Below are positions 1 to 9,606 of a stretch of DNA of 48,615 bases, piece after piece. The stretch's first letter is position 1; the number at the start of each line of letters is the position of its first letter. The notes under the pieces are model-generated. The model made no database searches and was not told the DNA's origin. It saw only the letters and a list, made by a program, of their open reading frames with translations. Source of the DNA: Clostridiales bacterium (GTDB taxonomy: Bacteria > Bacillota > Clostridia > Peptostreptococcales > Anaerovoracaceae); the NCBI GenBank assembly GCA_012838265.1, contig DUPP01000085.1, positions 1 to 48,615 of the forward strand, given 5' to 3'. Made by a program: the position numbers and the translations under genes.

Positions 1-130
1 TATCCTTTGCCTTGCTTCCTCGTGGATTTCTGGTAAAAAACTGGAAGGTATTTGCATTGATGCTCAATGCCTGTTCCCCCATGTGTGTAAAGCCTTTTGA
101 TGAAGATAAATGGCATCCAATATTAAGCAT
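1..130 (-). CDS. nfo: Deoxyribonuclease IV (endonuclease IV), N-terminal part only, runs off left edge
   Basis: Reverse strand reads [43 protein letters not shown], typical Nfo N-terminus; RBS CAGGAGG upstream. Not in the ORF track. Confidence 0.9.
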   Translation of the reverse strand, partial: MLNIGCHLSSSKGFTHMGEQALSINANTFQFFTRNPRGSKAKD

Positions 131-372
131 ATGTATTCCTCCTGCCTAGTAACCGTTCATTTATTTTATCACCGGACTGCATCACATGTCCAGGTTATTG
201 CATTGCATTGCTTACAGACATCACAGCATCGATATTTTATGAACATTTTTTAATTTCGATAATAATTGGTGTCATTTATGTCTACTGGAAAATATATTGA
301 TTAAGGTACACTCTTTATATTGATTATTAAGTATTCAATTATTGCTGAATACTATCTTGAAGGAGCAGTGAT

Positions 373-1533
373 ATGACAATGAAAAAAAACTTTGATCCAC
401 AGTGTATTACTTTCAGTCAAATGAATATGATTTTTAATGCGAGAACCTATTACCGCAGGCTGACAACCTGGAGCAGAGAATATATAAACAGCAGATATTA
501 CGGTGTTAATGCTGCCGCGGATTTATTCAGCCGATTATATTTTGAATCCTTAGAAATTGGAAATATGCTGGAGATAATATTTGGTAGGGAAATTTCGGAG
601 AAGTACAGTCAGTACTTAAGTCAGTATGCAATAACATTATATAACTTGATTTCGGCTCAATTGGATGGAGATACAGAAGCTGTAAATAGATATGTCGAGC
701 AACTATATGAGAACGTTGCACAAAGAGCAGCTTTTTTGGAAACTGTTAACCCTTTCTGGGACGAATTTGAATACTACAATCTGCTAGGAACATATACGCA
801 TTACATAATCGAGTTGGCAAATGCACTTGCAGCAAATGATATAAATAGAATTATGGAACTTTATGACCTTGTTAAAGCTCATACAAATTTAATGGGTGAT
901 GTTTTTGCGCAGGGACTATATGACTATATCACTTCCGGTGTACAGATTGACTATGGACTCGAAAACGTTGAATGTGTTACCTACGATCAAATTAATACAA
1001 TCTATGAAATAAGGATGTTTTGGTTTGAACTTGTCACTTGGGTCCGAATTTATATGCTTAGCATATATCTTGAGATTGGGGATTCCGAGATAATATTGAC
1101 TCGTTTAAGGCAGGTACCTGTTGATTATATAAACGTATTAAGGAGAATTTTGGGAGATCAGATATCGGATGACTATATAGATTTGTTTAACATATATATA
1201 GATTTAATCGTTGCCTTTATAGATGCCCAAATTGAAGGTAATATTGAAGAAATAAATCGACTTACCCAGCTTTTTTATGAAAATGAACAAGAAAGAGCTG
1301 CATTTCTAGCAGCAATAAATCCATTCTGGGAAGAAAGAGAATTGAGAAACAGATTGCGCAATCTGCTCCATGCCACGATCGATGAGTCAACCACATTCTT
1401 ATCAGGAGATTATGCCAGAAATGTCGATATATTCAGCAGAATTCTGGCTCAAGCTGAAAGTATGAGTAATTATTTAGCACAAGGTTTGTTCAACTATATA
1501 AATTACATCCAGGAGGATTCCCTTGATATTTAG
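373..1533 (+). CDS. Hypothetical protein with two internal homologous ~180-aa repeats
   Basis: ORF 386 aa; RBS aaggag; repeat halves share (V/I)T(F/Y)xQxNxI, QRAAFLxxxNPFW and FAQGLYDYI/LAQGLFNYI. Confidence 0.75.
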   Translation: MTMKKNFDPQCITFSQMNMIFNARTYYRRLTTWSREYINSRYYGVNAAADLFSRLYFESLEIGNMLEIIFGREISEKYSQYLSQYAITLYNLISAQLDGDTEAVNRYVEQLYENVAQRAAFLETVNPFWDEFEYYNLLGTYTHYIIELANALAANDINRIMELYDLVKAHTNLMGDVFAQGLYDYITSGVQIDYGLENVECVTYDQINTIYEIRMFWFELVTWVRIYMLSIYLEIGDSEIILTRLRQVPVDYINVLRRILGDQISDDYIDLFNIYIDLIVAFIDAQIEGNIEEINRLTQLFYENEQERAAFLAAINPFWEERELRNRLRNLLHATIDESTTFLSGDYARNVDIFSRILAQAESMSNYLAQGLFNYINYIQEDSLDI

Positions 1534-1608
1534 CTCAGATTCCTCCTCTTAATGTTTGTGATGATATTCGCTCAGATTCCTCCCGTTTCATGATCTTTAC
1601 AATGATAC

Positions 1609-3084
1609 TTAGCTTACGTTGTCTCCCGATTGATGATTCTTGTGATAATATTTGCTAAATATTAAACCAATTACCATCACAGCTGCTGAAAATACAAAAC
1701 CAACCCAAAGAGAATCGATGCCTTCCGGAATAAATGGCTTTGAGAACAATACGAGTAATGGCGTTGCAATAATACTAATGATTGCATACTCTTTTCTGAG
1801 TTTTCCTGTAAGAAACAATGCTCCAAACAGCGCCATGAATGCTGCAGCTCCGCGCAGCGCCATCGATAGAGTACTTATATCCTGCACCTGTGCTTTCAAA
1901 ATAATCATTGGGATTGCTACTATACACGTTAAAGACAAAACTATTACTATTATCAATCTTGAAACCAAAAGTGCTTTGCGCGGATTCAAATATTCTTTCT
2001 TAAATAATTGTATATAAATATCATTATAAATCATTGTACTCAACCCAAGGACAACTCCAGCTCCGGTTCCTACAGCTGCAATCAATAATGTTCCTATGAT
2101 TATTCCTGCCGGCAGTGCGGGTACATATTTTAATATGAAAAGAGGCAAAGCTAAAATTGCGTTTTCTCCAACTAGGTCCGAACAATTAACACGCATGTAC
2201 ATGCCGACTAATATACCCGGTATCCCCATGGCAGCAACGAATACTGCACTGATACTAACACTTATCCTTGACATACGCAAACTTCTGCCTGAAATAAGTG
2301 CTTGAATATATGTTTGTGTTGTCAGAACTCCGAGAATCAAAGATAGAATTTTCCCTCCATCAGTCCAAAATCCTCGTCCAATAAGACTAAAATACTCTGT
2401 ATCCAATCCTCCAAGTGTACTTACAAATCCTGCGTATCCTCCTTCTTGCATGGTTATTGCCATAATTCCGCAAATAGCCATCCCTACATACAAAAGAACT
2501 GTTTTTACTATCCCTACTAATCCTGCGCCAACCATACCACCAAACGTCACGTATACCATCATAAAAATGACAGAAATTATTGCAGATGCAACCACAATAA
2601 TCGTATTGACATTTAGATTGCCGGTAATGATTACGATAAAAGTAATAAGCAAGGCTGTACCAGACATGATCTGTGAAACTATACTTAAAAAGCTTCCTAA
2701 TGAATTCAGCATCGTCACAAACCTTCCAGCAGTCTTCCCATATTCTTTTTCAATATATTGCGGCAATGTTTTACATTCGCTGTTATAGAGTTTTTTAGAA
2801 TAGAAGACCGCCATTATTATCAAGCCTATTCCACTTCCGAGAGTAAACACCCATGCAGAAAATCCATTAGTATATGCTAGCTGTGCAGTGCCAATAGTTG
2901 ATGCTCCTCCAACAATTGTTCCTATGATTGTTCCCGAAATAATTCCCAATCCAGCAGTTCTTGCCTTCCCAGAAAACTCATTGATTGATTTAATTGATTT
3001 TCCGGACCGTATTCCAACTAATAAAATAATTAAAAAAACTAGAATAATACCTATATAATGTATTACTGAAACTGAAGCTGTCAT
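1609..3084 (-). CDS. Sodium:solute symporter (SSS) family transporter
   Basis: 491 aa, multi-TM, SSS-like motifs (GxxIGTIVGGASTIGTAQLAYTNGF). Confidence 0.8.
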   Translation of the reverse strand: MTASVSVIHYIGIILVFLIILLVGIRSGKSIKSINEFSGKARTAGLGIISGTIIGTIVGGASTIGTAQLAYTNGFSAWVFTLGSGIGLIIMAVFYSKKLYNSECKTLPQYIEKEYGKTAGRFVTMLNSLGSFLSIVSQIMSGTALLITFIVIITGNLNVNTIIVVASAIISVIFMMVYVTFGGMVGAGLVGIVKTVLLYVGMAICGIMAITMQEGGYAGFVSTLGGLDTEYFSLIGRGFWTDGGKILSLILGVLTTQTYIQALISGRSLRMSRISVSISAVFVAAMGIPGILVGMYMRVNCSDLVGENAILALPLFILKYVPALPAGIIIGTLLIAAVGTGAGVVLGLSTMIYNDIYIQLFKKEYLNPRKALLVSRLIIVIVLSLTCIVAIPMIILKAQVQDISTLSMALRGAAAFMALFGALFLTGKLRKEYAIISIIATPLLVLFSKPFIPEGIDSLWVGFVFSAAVMVIGLIFSKYYHKNHQSGDNVS

Positions 3085-3900
3085 AATGGTATCCTACTTT
3101 CACATGGTACCCCAACCTGACATTTTCCACAGCCGTACCTGGGGTAATTTTTTCTAAGAGTTTCTTCTATAAATTCATAACATGGTAAACAATCCTTACC
3201 GTTTTCGACAGAAATTGCACTCGACGGACATTTTTTTGCACAGATTCCGCACATATTACAGTATTCATACACATCTTTATACTCCCTTGTGTCAGGTGTT
3301 AAAAATAAATCCGTGAGAATACTGCCAAATCTTCCAGCAGTACCTTTTCTTGTAATTAGCCCTTTAGAAAGCCCAAAGGTTCCCAACCCGCAAACAAAAG
3401 CAATATGTCGTTCCGACCAATTGCTCGTAAACAGTATATCATATCATATTTTTTATCGTAATCGTTCGTCCAGAACCTATCGTCCAAAGACGGTGCCAAG
3501 CTTTCGAATCCTGCATCTGATAACTTGGACATCAAATATTCACACATTTCTTCCAACAGCATCTGCCCTTCATATCTACCATGAAGCCACTCGTCAGCAG
3601 GCAATTCTTTGACCTTTTTATTTGCTTTCTTTATTTCTTCAGTATATGGCAAAAAAATGAAATAACTGTTTTTGCTCTCGGCATCCATTCTTTTGGAGCT
3701 AAGAAGTGATTCCCTATAATCGAAGGCTGCTTAAATAGTGTAAAATATTCATCATCTGCTGAACCAAAAGCAAAAATCGGATAGTCAAATATTTTCAAAC
3801 CAACAGTCTTATCTGATATGGCTCGTTCTTTTGATACATAATTATTCTCTGCATTTTCAATATAACACTCTGCTAATCTTATCAAATCCTGCTTGTTCAT
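3081..3900 (-). pseudogene. 4Fe-4S (epoxyqueuosine-reductase-like/QueG-type ferredoxin) protein interrupted by two frameshifts
   Basis: Three consecutive reverse ORFs in three frames (3631-3900, 3356-3688, 3081-3386) form one protein; FTSNWSERHIAFVCGLGTFGLSKGLITRKG and CNMCGICAKKCP recovered across the frame changes. Confidence 0.75.
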
Positions 3901-4128
3901 CGCTAAACCCTCCGGGCCTGGTTATTTCTGATTAAACATAAATGTGTAATCTATAAATCATAAAATTATACCTCTATTAAGCTTTAACTTCAATCTAAAT
4001 ATAGTTTTATTACAATTGCTTTACGTATTAACAGCATCTATTGACATTCCTTCGTCCATAATCTAATATAATTATGATATCAATTTGATATCATATTCGT
4101 AGGTAAAGATATAAAAGGGGTTTTATAT

Positions 4129-5157
4129 ATGTCTAATACTGATAAGTTGCAAGGAAAACAAATGCACTTCGAGGAAATCACTCCTAAATCTATGAATGGA
4201 ATGATTGTACTAATCCTCAACATCCTATTGATGCTTGCTTCTATAGCTGGGGTAATTTTTGGCATAATTCGGGTTAGCGTTCAAGGCAACGGTGCCGGTA
4301 CAGCACTCATAGTGATAAGTGCTCTGTATTTTTTACTAATTGGCCCAATTTTATTTTCAGGATTGAAAATACTTAAGCCTAATGAAGCGCTCGTGCTCAC
4401 TTTATTTGGAAAATATCATGGTACACTAAAAGGGGAAGGTTTCTTTTTTGTAAATCCTTTCGTAACTGCATTTAATCCAACAGCTGAATCAGCAGCTGGT
4501 TCATCAATTAATCTCGATTCAATGAACACTGCAGGGAAGAATGTCCCAACACCTGCTAAGAAACCAAGTAAAATCATATCACTGAAGACGATGACGTTGG
4601 ACAACGAAAAACAAAAGATAAATGATGAGCTTGGAAATCCCATCATCATCGGAATTGTAGTGATTTGGCGTGTTGTCAATACAGCAAAAGCTGCTTTTAA
4701 TGTCGATAACTATAAAGAGTATCTTTCCATTCAATGTGATTCTGCATTAAGAAATATCGTTAGACTTTATCCTTATGATTCAACCAATGAAGATCAGGAA
4801 AAGTCACTTCGTGGAAGTAGTCAGGAAATTGCTGAAAAACTAAAGGAAGAAATCCAGAAATCTACAGATATTGCAGGCCTTGAAATTATTGAAGCCAGGA
4901 TTACCCATCTGGCTTATGCTCCAGAAATAGCAGCAGCAATGCTTCAAAAACAGCAGGCCTCAGCAATTATCGCTGCAAGACAGATGATAGTCGATAGTGC
5001 TGTGGGTATGGTGGAGATGGCATTGGATAAGCTGAGCGAAAAAGAGATCGTCGAATTAGATGAGGAGCGAAAAGCCTCTATGGTGAGCAATCTCTTAGTA
5101 GTTCTTTGCGGGAGCAGAGATGCACAGCCTGTCATCAACAGTGGTTCCATTTACTAG
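4129..5157 (+). CDS. SPFH/Band 7 domain membrane protein
   Basis: Two N-terminal TM segments then SPFH-type sequence (PNEALVLTLFGKYHGTLKGEGFFFVNPF). Confidence 0.85.
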   Translation: MSNTDKLQGKQMHFEEITPKSMNGMIVLILNILLMLASIAGVIFGIIRVSVQGNGAGTALIVISALYFLLIGPILFSGLKILKPNEALVLTLFGKYHGTLKGEGFFFVNPFVTAFNPTAESAAGSSINLDSMNTAGKNVPTPAKKPSKIISLKTMTLDNEKQKINDELGNPIIIGIVVIWRVVNTAKAAFNVDNYKEYLSIQCDSALRNIVRLYPYDSTNEDQEKSLRGSSQEIAEKLKEEIQKSTDIAGLEIIEARITHLAYAPEIAAAMLQKQQASAIIAARQMIVDSAVGMVEMALDKLSEKEIVELDEERKASMVSNLLVVLCGSRDAQPVINSGSIY

Positions 5158-5186
5158 TATGTTTTGGATATGGGGAGGTGGGATGA

Positions 5187-5360
5187 TTGCAAACTAATAA
5201 TAAAGAAAAAGGTAAGAAACAATTGTTGCTGCGGTTATCACCATCCCTTTGGAGGGAGCTTGCTGCCTGGGCTGAAGAAGACTTTCGATCTATAAATGGT
5301 CAGATTGAGTATCTTCTGACAGAATACGTACGCAAAAGAAAAAAGTCAAAAAAAACCTAG
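5187..5360 (+). CDS. Small Arc/ribbon-helix-helix-like DNA-binding protein (57 aa, TTG start)
   Basis: Reads (M)QTNNKEKGKKQLLLRLSPSLWRELAAWAEEDFRSINGQIEYLLTEYVRKRKKSKKT; RBS ggggaggtggg; follows SPFH gene by 29 nt; below the ORF-track size cutoff. Confidence 0.7.
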   Translation: MQTNNKEKGKKQLLLRLSPSLWRELAAWAEEDFRSINGQIEYLLTEYVRKRKKSKKT

Positions 5361-6037
5361 CTGTCTGACCCAAGCACCTGCTCAATCCCTATGGAAATAC
5401 AAATAATTCTTCCAAAGTACTGAACACATCTCTCATCTGCATGAGCCGGTTTTAATCGATGGAACACAATGGTTTCATCAGCGATTACAGTATCACTATC
5501 CGCATAGCAGGTATCTCCATTCAATCCGCTGGGGATATCCAAAGCATAAACGTGAGCTTTAGAGGCATTGATAAACTTAGTGATATTTCGTACCGGCTCT
5601 CTTAATTCCCCATGAAATCCAGTGCCGTAAATAGCATCAATGATAATATCTGCTTTTGATACCTTAAACTGAACTTCACTTACATTTTCCTTTCCGTTAT
5701 AAAATGGGATATTCAAGGATTCACAAAGCAGTTTGTTTTTTATTGCGTCTTCTGTTTTTGGTTCCCCTTCTACAAGTACGATATTAACTTTTGCCCCCAA
5801 CTCATGCAATCTTCGAGCAGCGACAAAGCCGTCTCCCCCATTGTTTCCCTTGCCGCAGAAAATCAAAACAGACTTATTGCTTACGGAATGATTCTTTACG
5901 ATATGTTCAACCGCTCCACTCCCTGCGTTTTCCATCATCTGATAATAGGAAAGCCCCGCCTCGTCAGCTCTTCTCTCAATTTCTTTCATCTCGGACGAGG
6001 TTACGACACGCATATTTGCCGAAAGTATATTAGACAT
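5357..6037 (-). CDS. nnrE: NAD(P)H-hydrate epimerase (YjeF N-terminal domain)
   Basis: GKGNNGGDGFVAARRL, DAIYGTGFHGELREP, ALDIPSGLNGDTG-like motifs; epimerase domain only. Confidence 0.85.
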   Translation of the reverse strand: MSNILSANMRVVTSSEMKEIERRADEAGLSYYQMMENAGSGAVEHIVKNHSVSNKSVLIFCGKGNNGGDGFVAARRLHELGAKVNIVLVEGEPKTEDAIKNKLLCESLNIPFYNGKENVSEVQFKVSKADIIIDAIYGTGFHGELREPVRNITKFINASKAHVYALDIPSGLNGDTCYADSDTVIADETIVFHRLKPAHADERCVQYFGRIICISIGIEQVLGSDS

Positions 6038-6434
6038 TTTCCTTTCACCCTACCTTAATAATTTAAATATTATATCAGGAAAGAAGTATTAATTTTCATT
6101 CCTGGTAATGTAAAATTATACCATGTTTTTTATACTCAAGCATTAGTTTAATGATATAAAATGGTATAATAAATAATTTAAGTGACAACTGAGGGGAATT
6201 GAGTGAGCGAAATTTAGATGAAGTGTTGGAGTTAAAGTTTATAAGGAGTTAATAATAATTAACAGCAGTACAAGATCTAACAATAATAAAATAAATTGGA
6301 TTTTTAAAAAATTATTGCATTTATTAGCACAATTTGCTAAGCTTATATCAGGAATCGACAATAAGAGATTTTATTAGCGCTCTTTATCGATTCTAATTGA
6401 CAAACCACCCAATTTATAACATTAACCCATCTAA

Positions 6435-6466
6435 GATAAAAGAGAGGCGCCCACCTCTCTTTTATC
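6435..6466. terminator. Hairpin terminator, GATAAAAGAGAGG/CCTCTCTTTTATC
   Basis: 13-bp perfect inverted repeat with A/T flanks. Confidence 0.7.
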
Positions 6467-6556
6467 GTATCTATTATTAAAATCCATAACTACTACTGTG
6501 ACTTATCATTTGTTTTATCCATTACAAAATTTTTTATATAAATTGTTAAATTATTG

Positions 6557-6585
6557 TTGTTATACCCCAGTCACTGGGGTATAAT
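6557..6585 (+). promoter_or_regulatory. Promoter TTGTTA-17-TATAAT whose spacer is filled by palindrome TATACCCCAGTCACTGGGGTATA
   Basis: Direct sequence; palindrome 6561-6583. Confidence 0.75.
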
Positions 6586-6591
6586 GACATT

Positions 6592-6783
6592 AGAATGTTA
6601 AACAAATAACAATATGTATGTTGTTCTGACGCCCGAAGGTTTTTCTGAGGGGAAAGGCACAAAAAATAAAAAGCTTAAATCTTATTCTTATAGCTGTTTT
6701 TTGCGCCTTTAAAGGCGCATTTTTTATTATTAGGAAATATCGCCTGGAAGACAAAAAGTTTTTTGTAATGGAGGATTTATATT
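6592..6783 (+). ncRNA. Structured 5' leader of TM1266-hydEGF with candidate antiterminator/terminator
   Basis: Upstream promoter; AAAGGC duplicated at 6653 and 6711 competing for GCCTTT; terminal hairpin before the gene. Confidence 0.5.
6703..6728 (+). terminator. Intrinsic terminator in leader, GCGCCTTTAAAGGCGC + T-tract
   Basis: Perfect 16-nt self-complementary stem followed by attttttatt, upstream of the first CDS. Confidence 0.75.
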
Positions 6784-7056
6784 ATGGAATCTCGAGTCGC
6801 TTTAATCGGAATTATTGTTGAAAATGAAGATTCTGTGGAAAAAATGAATCTTATTCTTCATCAATTTTCAAAGTATATCATCGGCAGAATGGGAGTCCCC
6901 TATGCTAAGAGAAATATTGCCATCATCAGTATTGCATTGGATGCTCCCGGAGATGTAATCAGCTCGCTTTCAGGTAAGCTTGGAATGCTACCGGGCGTAA
7001 GCACTAAAACTATCTATTCAAAGGTTGCATATACAGAATCCGTGGGTTCCTCATGA
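6784..7056 (+). CDS. TM1266 family iron-only hydrogenase system putative regulator (ACT-like)
   Basis: 90 aa; MESRVALIGIIVENEDSVEKMNLILHQFSKYIIGRMGVPY; next to hydE. Confidence 0.85.
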   Translation: MESRVALIGIIVENEDSVEKMNLILHQFSKYIIGRMGVPYAKRNIAIISIALDAPGDVISSLSGKLGMLPGVSTKTIYSKVAYTESVGSS

Positions 7057-8126
7057 TGAAACGATTAATCGATAAACTTGAAAAGTATCACCAACTAACT
7101 AAAGATGAGTATATATCCTTGATAGAAAACCGGAACCCTGAGATCAGCAGGTATTTATTTGAAAAGTCACGTAATATCAGAGAGCTGCATTACGGTAAAA
7201 AAGTATTTATTAGAGGACTTATAGAATTCACCAATTACTGCAAGAACGATTGTTATTACTGCGGAATACGCAGAAGCAATAAGAATACTTCCCGCTACCG
7301 TTTAACTAAAGAACAGATCCTTGATTGCTGCAAAGAGGGATATCGGCTCGGATTCCGAACCTTTGTGCTTCAGGGGGGTGAAGATAGCCATTACAATGAT
7401 CAGGTTATTATAGATATCATAAAAGGCATCAAAAGTCTTTACCCAGATTGCGCTGTAACTTTATCCATTGGGGAACGCTCATATGAAAGTTATAAAGCTT
7501 ATTATGATGCAGGTGCCGACCGTTATCTCCTCAGACATGAAACTGCCGATCCGATTCATTACAAAAGGCTTCATCCGCCGTCACTTTCACTGGAATCAAG
7601 GAAACAGTGCCTGAATTATCTTAAAGAGATTGGATACCAAGTGGGAAGCGGCTTTATGGTAGGCTCCCCCGGGCAGACTTCTGAAATCTTAGCAGAAGAC
7701 CTGCTGTATCTTCAGGAATTTCGGCCTCATATGGTGGGCATCGGCCCGTTTATTCCCCATCACGATACACCTTTTTTTGCGGAACCTGGCGGCACGGCAG
7801 AACTCACACTGTATATTGTTGGATTGGTCCGGCTTATGCTTCCCTCCGTTCTGCTTCCGGCTACAACAGCTATTGGGACAATCGATCCAGTGGGACGGGA
7901 AAAAGCTATCCTCGCCGGTGCAAATGTTTTAATGCCCAACCTTTCACCGCGGGAAGTCAGAGATAAATATATGCTATACGACAATAAAATCAGCACTGGA
8001 GATGAAGCAGCCGAATGTACTCATTCTATTATAGAGAGCATGAAACTTATAGGATATCAGGTCGTAATTGACCGAGGAGATTTTAAAGGGGATGAAAATA
8101 TCATCCAGGAGGTAAGTAATGTATAA
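7053..8126 (+). CDS. hydE: [FeFe] hydrogenase H-cluster radical SAM maturase HydE
   Basis: FIRGLIEFTNYCKNDCYYCGIRRSN radical SAM motif; operon context. Confidence 0.95.
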   Translation: MMKRLIDKLEKYHQLTKDEYISLIENRNPEISRYLFEKSRNIRELHYGKKVFIRGLIEFTNYCKNDCYYCGIRRSNKNTSRYRLTKEQILDCCKEGYRLGFRTFVLQGGEDSHYNDQVIIDIIKGIKSLYPDCAVTLSIGERSYESYKAYYDAGADRYLLRHETADPIHYKRLHPPSLSLESRKQCLNYLKEIGYQVGSGFMVGSPGQTSEILAEDLLYLQEFRPHMVGIGPFIPHHDTPFFAEPGGTAELTLYIVGLVRLMLPSVLLPATTAIGTIDPVGREKAILAGANVLMPNLSPREVRDKYMLYDNKISTGDEAAECTHSIIESMKLIGYQVVIDRGDFKGDENIIQEVSNV

Positions 8127-9537
8127 TGTAAAATCACCAAAAGCAGAAGAATTTATACATGATGGAGAAATAAGGGACACCTTAGCATATGCTGAGTTAA
8201 ATAAACACAACGCAGCTTTAATTGATAGTATCCTAGAAAAAGCACGGTTGAGAAAAGGTTTATCCCATAGAGAGGCGGCAGTATTGTTGGATTGCGATCT
8301 AGAGGATAAAAATCAGGAAATTTATGCCCTAGCAGAGCAGATGAAGAAAGACATTTATGGAAACCGTATTGTAATGTTTGCACCACTTTATTTATCAAAT
8401 TATTGTGTCAACGGCTGTGTCTACTGTCCATATCATTATACTAACAAGCATATCCCACGAAAAAAACTTACTCAAGAAGATATAGTAAAGGAAGTAACTG
8501 CACTACAGGACATGGGTCACAAACGCCTTGCTATCGAAGCAGGAGAAGATCCCGTAAATAATCCTATTGAGTATATTTTAGAGAGCATAAAAACCATTTA
8601 CAGTATAAAACACAAGAACGGTGCCATTCGAAGAGTTAACGTTAATATTGCCGCTACGACTGTTGAAAATTATAGGAAGCTTAGAGATGCTGGAATCGGC
8701 ACATACATCCTTTTCCAGGAAACATATCATAAGAATAGCTATGAGAAACTTCACCCTACCGGTCCAAAGCATAATTATGCCTGGCATACTGAGGCAATGG
8801 ACCGTGCCATGGAAGGCGGTATCGATGATGTTGGTCTGGGTGTTTTATTTGGTCTGGAATTATATCGCTATGACTTTGTCGGCTTGCTGATGCATGCAGA
8901 GCACCTGGAGGCTGTATACGGTGTAGGTCCTCATACGATTAGTGTACCTCGCATACGTCATGCTGACGGCATAGATGCTAATTCCTTTGAAAATGGAATC
9001 AATGATGATACCTTTGCAAAGGTTGTCGCCTGTATCAGGCTTGCTGTCCCCTACACGGGCATGATTGTCTCAACGAGAGAAAGTAAAAGCTGCCGTGAAC
9101 GTGTCTTACGACTTGGGATCTCACAAATCAGCGGTGGATCAAGAACAAGCGTAGGCGGTTACCTGCAGCCGGAATCAGAGGATGAAAATACAGAACAGTT
9201 CGATGTTATGGATACCAGAAGTCTGGATGAGATAGTACAATGGCTTATGACTCTAGGATATATCCCTAGCTTCTGTACAGCTTGCTACCGTGAGGGGCGA
9301 ACCGGTGACCGTTTTATGACGCTGAGTAAAAACGGAGAAATCCAGAACTGCTGTCATCCTAATGCATTGATGACCCTCAAGGAATACCTGGAAGATTACG
9401 CATCTCCGGAAACTAAAGCACTCGGAGAACGATTAATTCAAAGTGAATTGGTAAATATACCGCGAGAAAAAGTCAGGAATATTGTAATTAATAATCTTGA
9501 GAAAATTCAAAATGGCAGCCGGGATTTTAGACTCTAG
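8119..9537 (+). CDS. hydG: [FeFe] hydrogenase H-cluster radical SAM maturase HydG
   Basis: APLYLSNYCVNGCVYCPYH, C-terminal CTACYREGRTGDRFM motif. Confidence 0.95.
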   Translation: MYNVKSPKAEEFIHDGEIRDTLAYAELNKHNAALIDSILEKARLRKGLSHREAAVLLDCDLEDKNQEIYALAEQMKKDIYGNRIVMFAPLYLSNYCVNGCVYCPYHYTNKHIPRKKLTQEDIVKEVTALQDMGHKRLAIEAGEDPVNNPIEYILESIKTIYSIKHKNGAIRRVNVNIAATTVENYRKLRDAGIGTYILFQETYHKNSYEKLHPTGPKHNYAWHTEAMDRAMEGGIDDVGLGVLFGLELYRYDFVGLLMHAEHLEAVYGVGPHTISVPRIRHADGIDANSFENGINDDTFAKVVACIRLAVPYTGMIVSTRESKSCRERVLRLGISQISGGSRTSVGGYLQPESEDENTEQFDVMDTRSLDEIVQWLMTLGYIPSFCTACYREGRTGDRFMTLSKNGEIQNCCHPNALMTLKEYLEDYASPETKALGERLIQSELVNIPREKVRNIVINNLEKIQNGSRDFRL

Positions 9538-9606
9538 GTAAAGGATAAGAATAATTTGTACAAATCGCAGGTTTATCTGCTAGATTGATCTGCTATTATA
9601 GGGAAG

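Noticed and set aside
1652-2788. Forward ORFs of 121, 69 and 112 aa
   Set aside because: Antisense to the SSS symporter; transporter frame has clear family signature.
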